From: Spirochaetia bacterium
GTDB lineage: Bacteria; Spirochaetota; Spirochaetia; Treponematales; Treponemataceae
Assembly: GCA_900769975.1 (NCBI GenBank)
Contig: CAAGIR010000015.1
Coordinates: 1 to 26,149, forward strand
Reading direction: 5' to 3'
DNA: 26,149 nt
A program made the translations under genes and the position numbers. Shown one piece after another: positions 24,388-26,149 of this stretch (position 1 is its first letter; every line of letters starts with the position of its first letter). A model generated the notes under the pieces. It saw only the letters and a list, made by a program, of their open reading frames with translations, was not told the origin of the DNA and ran no database searches.

Positions 24388-24876
24388 ATGGAAAATTCAC
24401 TTTATTTTGAAAAGTTACTGAAATCGTTTGAGCATTATTATTCTATTACACAAGACGATACGGTTCTTCCGTTTGATGCACATGCTGAGTTTGTTTCAAA
24501 AGGCGAACAGTATATCCTTGTAAAAGCAGCAAAAATTGCACAGATTGACACAAATGAATTTGTTTATTTTAAAAATGTGCCTTCAATTGATTTTTCGCAA
24601 TTACAGCAGCTGGCAGAAAAAGCCTGGGATTTAGGTCAATCTAGAATTAAACCTTATTATGGTCACAAAAATTCTGATATAACGCTGATAGTTATTGCTG
24701 ATAAATTGAATGATGATGTAAAAAAGAACATAAAAAAAATTAAATTTTCTAAGTCATATAAATGCGGATTATACGGATGGAGTAATTTTAAACTGGCTGT
24801 AAAGGAACTTTCTTCATCAGATGCTTGGAGTAACAGGCTCGGCTCTGATATGAAAAAGTTGCTTTATAAAATATAG
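24388..24876 (+). CDS. Conserved-looking protein of unknown function
   Basis: 162 residues, soluble, without signal peptide or membrane segment. I do not recognise it with confidence. An N-terminal helix (YFEKLLKSFEHYY) leads to FDAHAEFVSKGEQYILVKAAKI, then FVYFKNV, a helix with LAEKAWDLG, IKPYYGHKNSDITLIVIADKL, a Lys-rich helix and KCGLYGWSNFKLAVKEL. It ends with NRLGSDMKKLLYKI. The alternation suggests an alpha/beta domain. The pattern recalls a family of small uncharacterised proteins in Clostridia and spirochaetes. The reading frame is open upstream to a TTG at 24301, but the ATG at 24388 has AAAAGGA 5 nt upstream and the promoter lies between. It precedes cstA by 35 nt, so the two are probably an operon. 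Confidence 0.7.
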   Translation: MENSLYFEKLLKSFEHYYSITQDDTVLPFDAHAEFVSKGEQYILVKAAKIAQIDTNEFVYFKNVPSIDFSQLQQLAEKAWDLGQSRIKPYYGHKNSDITLIVIADKLNDDVKKNIKKIKFSKSYKCGLYGWSNFKLAVKELSSSDAWSNRLGSDMKKLLYKI

Positions 24877-24911
24877 GATTTTTTTATTAATTTTCAAGGG
24901 GGAAAATTAAA

Positions 24912-26149
24912 ATGACAGCATTATTAATTATTCTTGCTGCAATTGCTTTGCTTTTTGCTGGATACGTTTTTTACGGTTCATGGCTTGCAAAACAGTGGGG
25001 TATTGACCCTTCAAAAAAGACTCCTGCAAAAACTATGCCAGATGGTGTAGATTATGTAGAAGCAAAACCAGCTGTATTGATGGGACATCACTTTTCTTCT
25101 ATCGCTGGTGCTGGTCCAATTAATGGTCCTATTCAGGCCGCTGTGTTTGGTTGGGTTCCTGTTTTCTTGTGGTGTGTAATTGGCGGTATTTTCTTTGGCG
25201 GATTACAGGATTTTGGTTCTCTTTTTGCTTCCATTCGTCATGACGGAAAATCTGTTGGTGAAATCATCAAAGATTCAATGGGAAAAACTTCAAAGAAACT
25301 TTTCATCATCTTTGCATTACTCGTTTTGATTCTTGTAATTGCATCATTTGTAAATGTAGTTGCAGGAACTTTCTTTACTACTGCAGAACAGATTGCTGCT
25401 TCTGGAAAAGCTTTTGGTTTTACTACTAATCCTACTAACAACCAGACTACTGCTATGATTTCTGTGCTTTTCATTTTGCTTGCTATTGTTTATGGAATTA
25501 TGACAAACAAGGGTGGGGTAAAAGTTTTGCCTGCTACTATTATTGGCATTGTGGGTATTATTGCTATTGTTGTTTTGGGATTGAATGTAGGTTTTGTGAT
25601 GAACAGAACTTGCTGGATTATCTTTGTTGCTCTTTACATTGCAATTGCTTCGCTGATTCCTGTTTGGATTATGCTGCAGCCTCGTGATTATCTTTCTTCT
25701 TTCCTTTTGTATGCGATGATGTTGATTGCTGTTGTGGGAATTTTCCTTTCTGCTTTTAAGGGCAATGTGAAATTTGAGATTCCAGCTTTTGCCGGATGGA
25801 AAGTTAATGGAAATTTCTTGTTCCCAACATTGTTTATCACTGTTGCTTGCGGTGCATGTTCTGGTTTCCATTCTTTGATTGCTTCTGGTACTACTTCTAA
25901 ACAGCTTGATTCTGAAGCTCACGCAAAACCTATTGGTTATGGTTCTATGCTTATTGAATCTGCTTTGGGTGTTATTTCTTTGATTGCTGTTGGTGTAGTT
26001 TGGTCAAAATATACTAGCAAAGGTTTTGGCTCTCCATCTGCTGCATTTGGTGCAGGTATTGCAACAATGTTTGGAAATGAAGGAAGCGGTATTTACAACA
26101 TTATCAGCGCTTTGTTGACTCTTGCAGTTTCTGTTTTTGCTTTGACTTC
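24912..26149 (+). CDS. cstA: CstA-family transporter, 3' part beyond window
   Basis: 412 complete codons are visible and the frame is still open at the window end. CstA proteins are polytopic membrane carriers; E. coli members take up peptides or pyruvate. Diagnostic motifs: GHHFSSIAGAGPINGPIQA near residue 58, GGLQDFGSLFASIRHDGKSVGE, PRDYLSSFLLY, CGACSGFHSLIASGTTSKQL and GYGSMLIESALGV. At least eight hydrophobic segments are seen in this part. Ribosome binding site AAGGGGGA lies 8 nt before the ATG. The length so far fits the shorter, Clostridia-like CstA forms rather than the 700-residue E. coli protein, but the end is missing. The substrate cannot be told from sequence. Confidence 0.93.
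   Translation, partial: MTALLIILAAIALLFAGYVFYGSWLAKQWGIDPSKKTPAKTMPDGVDYVEAKPAVLMGHHFSSIAGAGPINGPIQAAVFGWVPVFLWCVIGGIFFGGLQDFGSLFASIRHDGKSVGEIIKDSMGKTSKKLFIIFALLVLILVIASFVNVVAGTFFTTAEQIAASGKAFGFTTNPTNNQTTAMISVLFILLAIVYGIMTNKGGVKVLPATIIGIVGIIAIVVLGLNVGFVMNRTCWIIFVALYIAIASLIPVWIMLQPRDYLSSFLLYAMMLIAVVGIFLSAFKGNVKFEIPAFAGWKVNGNFLFPTLFITVACGACSGFHSLIASGTTSKQLDSEAHAKPIGYGSMLIESALGVISLIAVGVVWSKYTSKGFGSPSAAFGAGIATMFGNEGSGIYNIISALLTLAVSVFALT

Overview
The window looks like chromosomal DNA of a spirochaete, most probably a Treponema. The DNA is AT-rich. There are two lipoproteins with loose spirochaetal lipoboxes. A shortened division/cell-wall (dcw) cluster, mraZ-rsmH-ftsL-murF-ftsW-ftsQ-ftsA-ftsZ, runs into xer-TPR lipoprotein-dprA-topA, an order I associate with treponemes. 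Genus is an inference from gene order and protein style; I cannot name a species.

Layout. (1) 1-153: a leader made almost entirely of back-to-back inverted repeats. (2) 154-5196: a 1680-residue surface-type lipoprotein built of Ig-like modules. (3) 5217-5915, minus strand: an uncharacterised protein with a nuclease-like D...ExQ signature, convergent with the lipoprotein and divergent from mraZ. (4) 5995-14273: the dcw cluster, read rightward from one clear promoter that carries four 10-bp-spaced AGTGG boxes, a textbook MraZ operator. ftsI, murE, mraY, murD, murG and murC are absent. (5) 14293-17063: a XerD-type recombinase, a TPR lipoprotein and dprA. (6) 17130-24147: topA, glpK, a XerC-type recombinase, hslV and hslU. 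This matches the Firmicute dprA-topA-trmFO-codV-clpQ-clpY order, except that glpK sits in the trmFO position. A strong rho-independent terminator closes the block. (7) 24263-26149: a small unknown protein behind its own promoter, then cstA, cut by the window end.

How the genes fit together. MraZ probably represses its own promoter and so sets the level of the division genes. RsmH methylates 16S rRNA. MurF makes the complete UDP-MurNAc-pentapeptide. FtsL, FtsQ and FtsW build septal peptidoglycan around the FtsA-anchored FtsZ ring. The two Xer recombinases and TopA deal with chromosome dimers and supercoiling, DprA with incoming single-stranded DNA, and HslVU with protein turnover.

The most unusual signals are non-coding. 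A roughly 42-bp structured repeat stands at nearly the same distance before the start codons of two unrelated genes, the giant lipoprotein and glpK. In front of the first copy are three further perfect hairpins. Other items are the MraZ box array, tandem 11-mers ahead of two promoters, and a structured 5' leader before hslV. I found no tRNA, rRNA, CRISPR array or insertion sequence, and no gene-free stretch over 300 bases.
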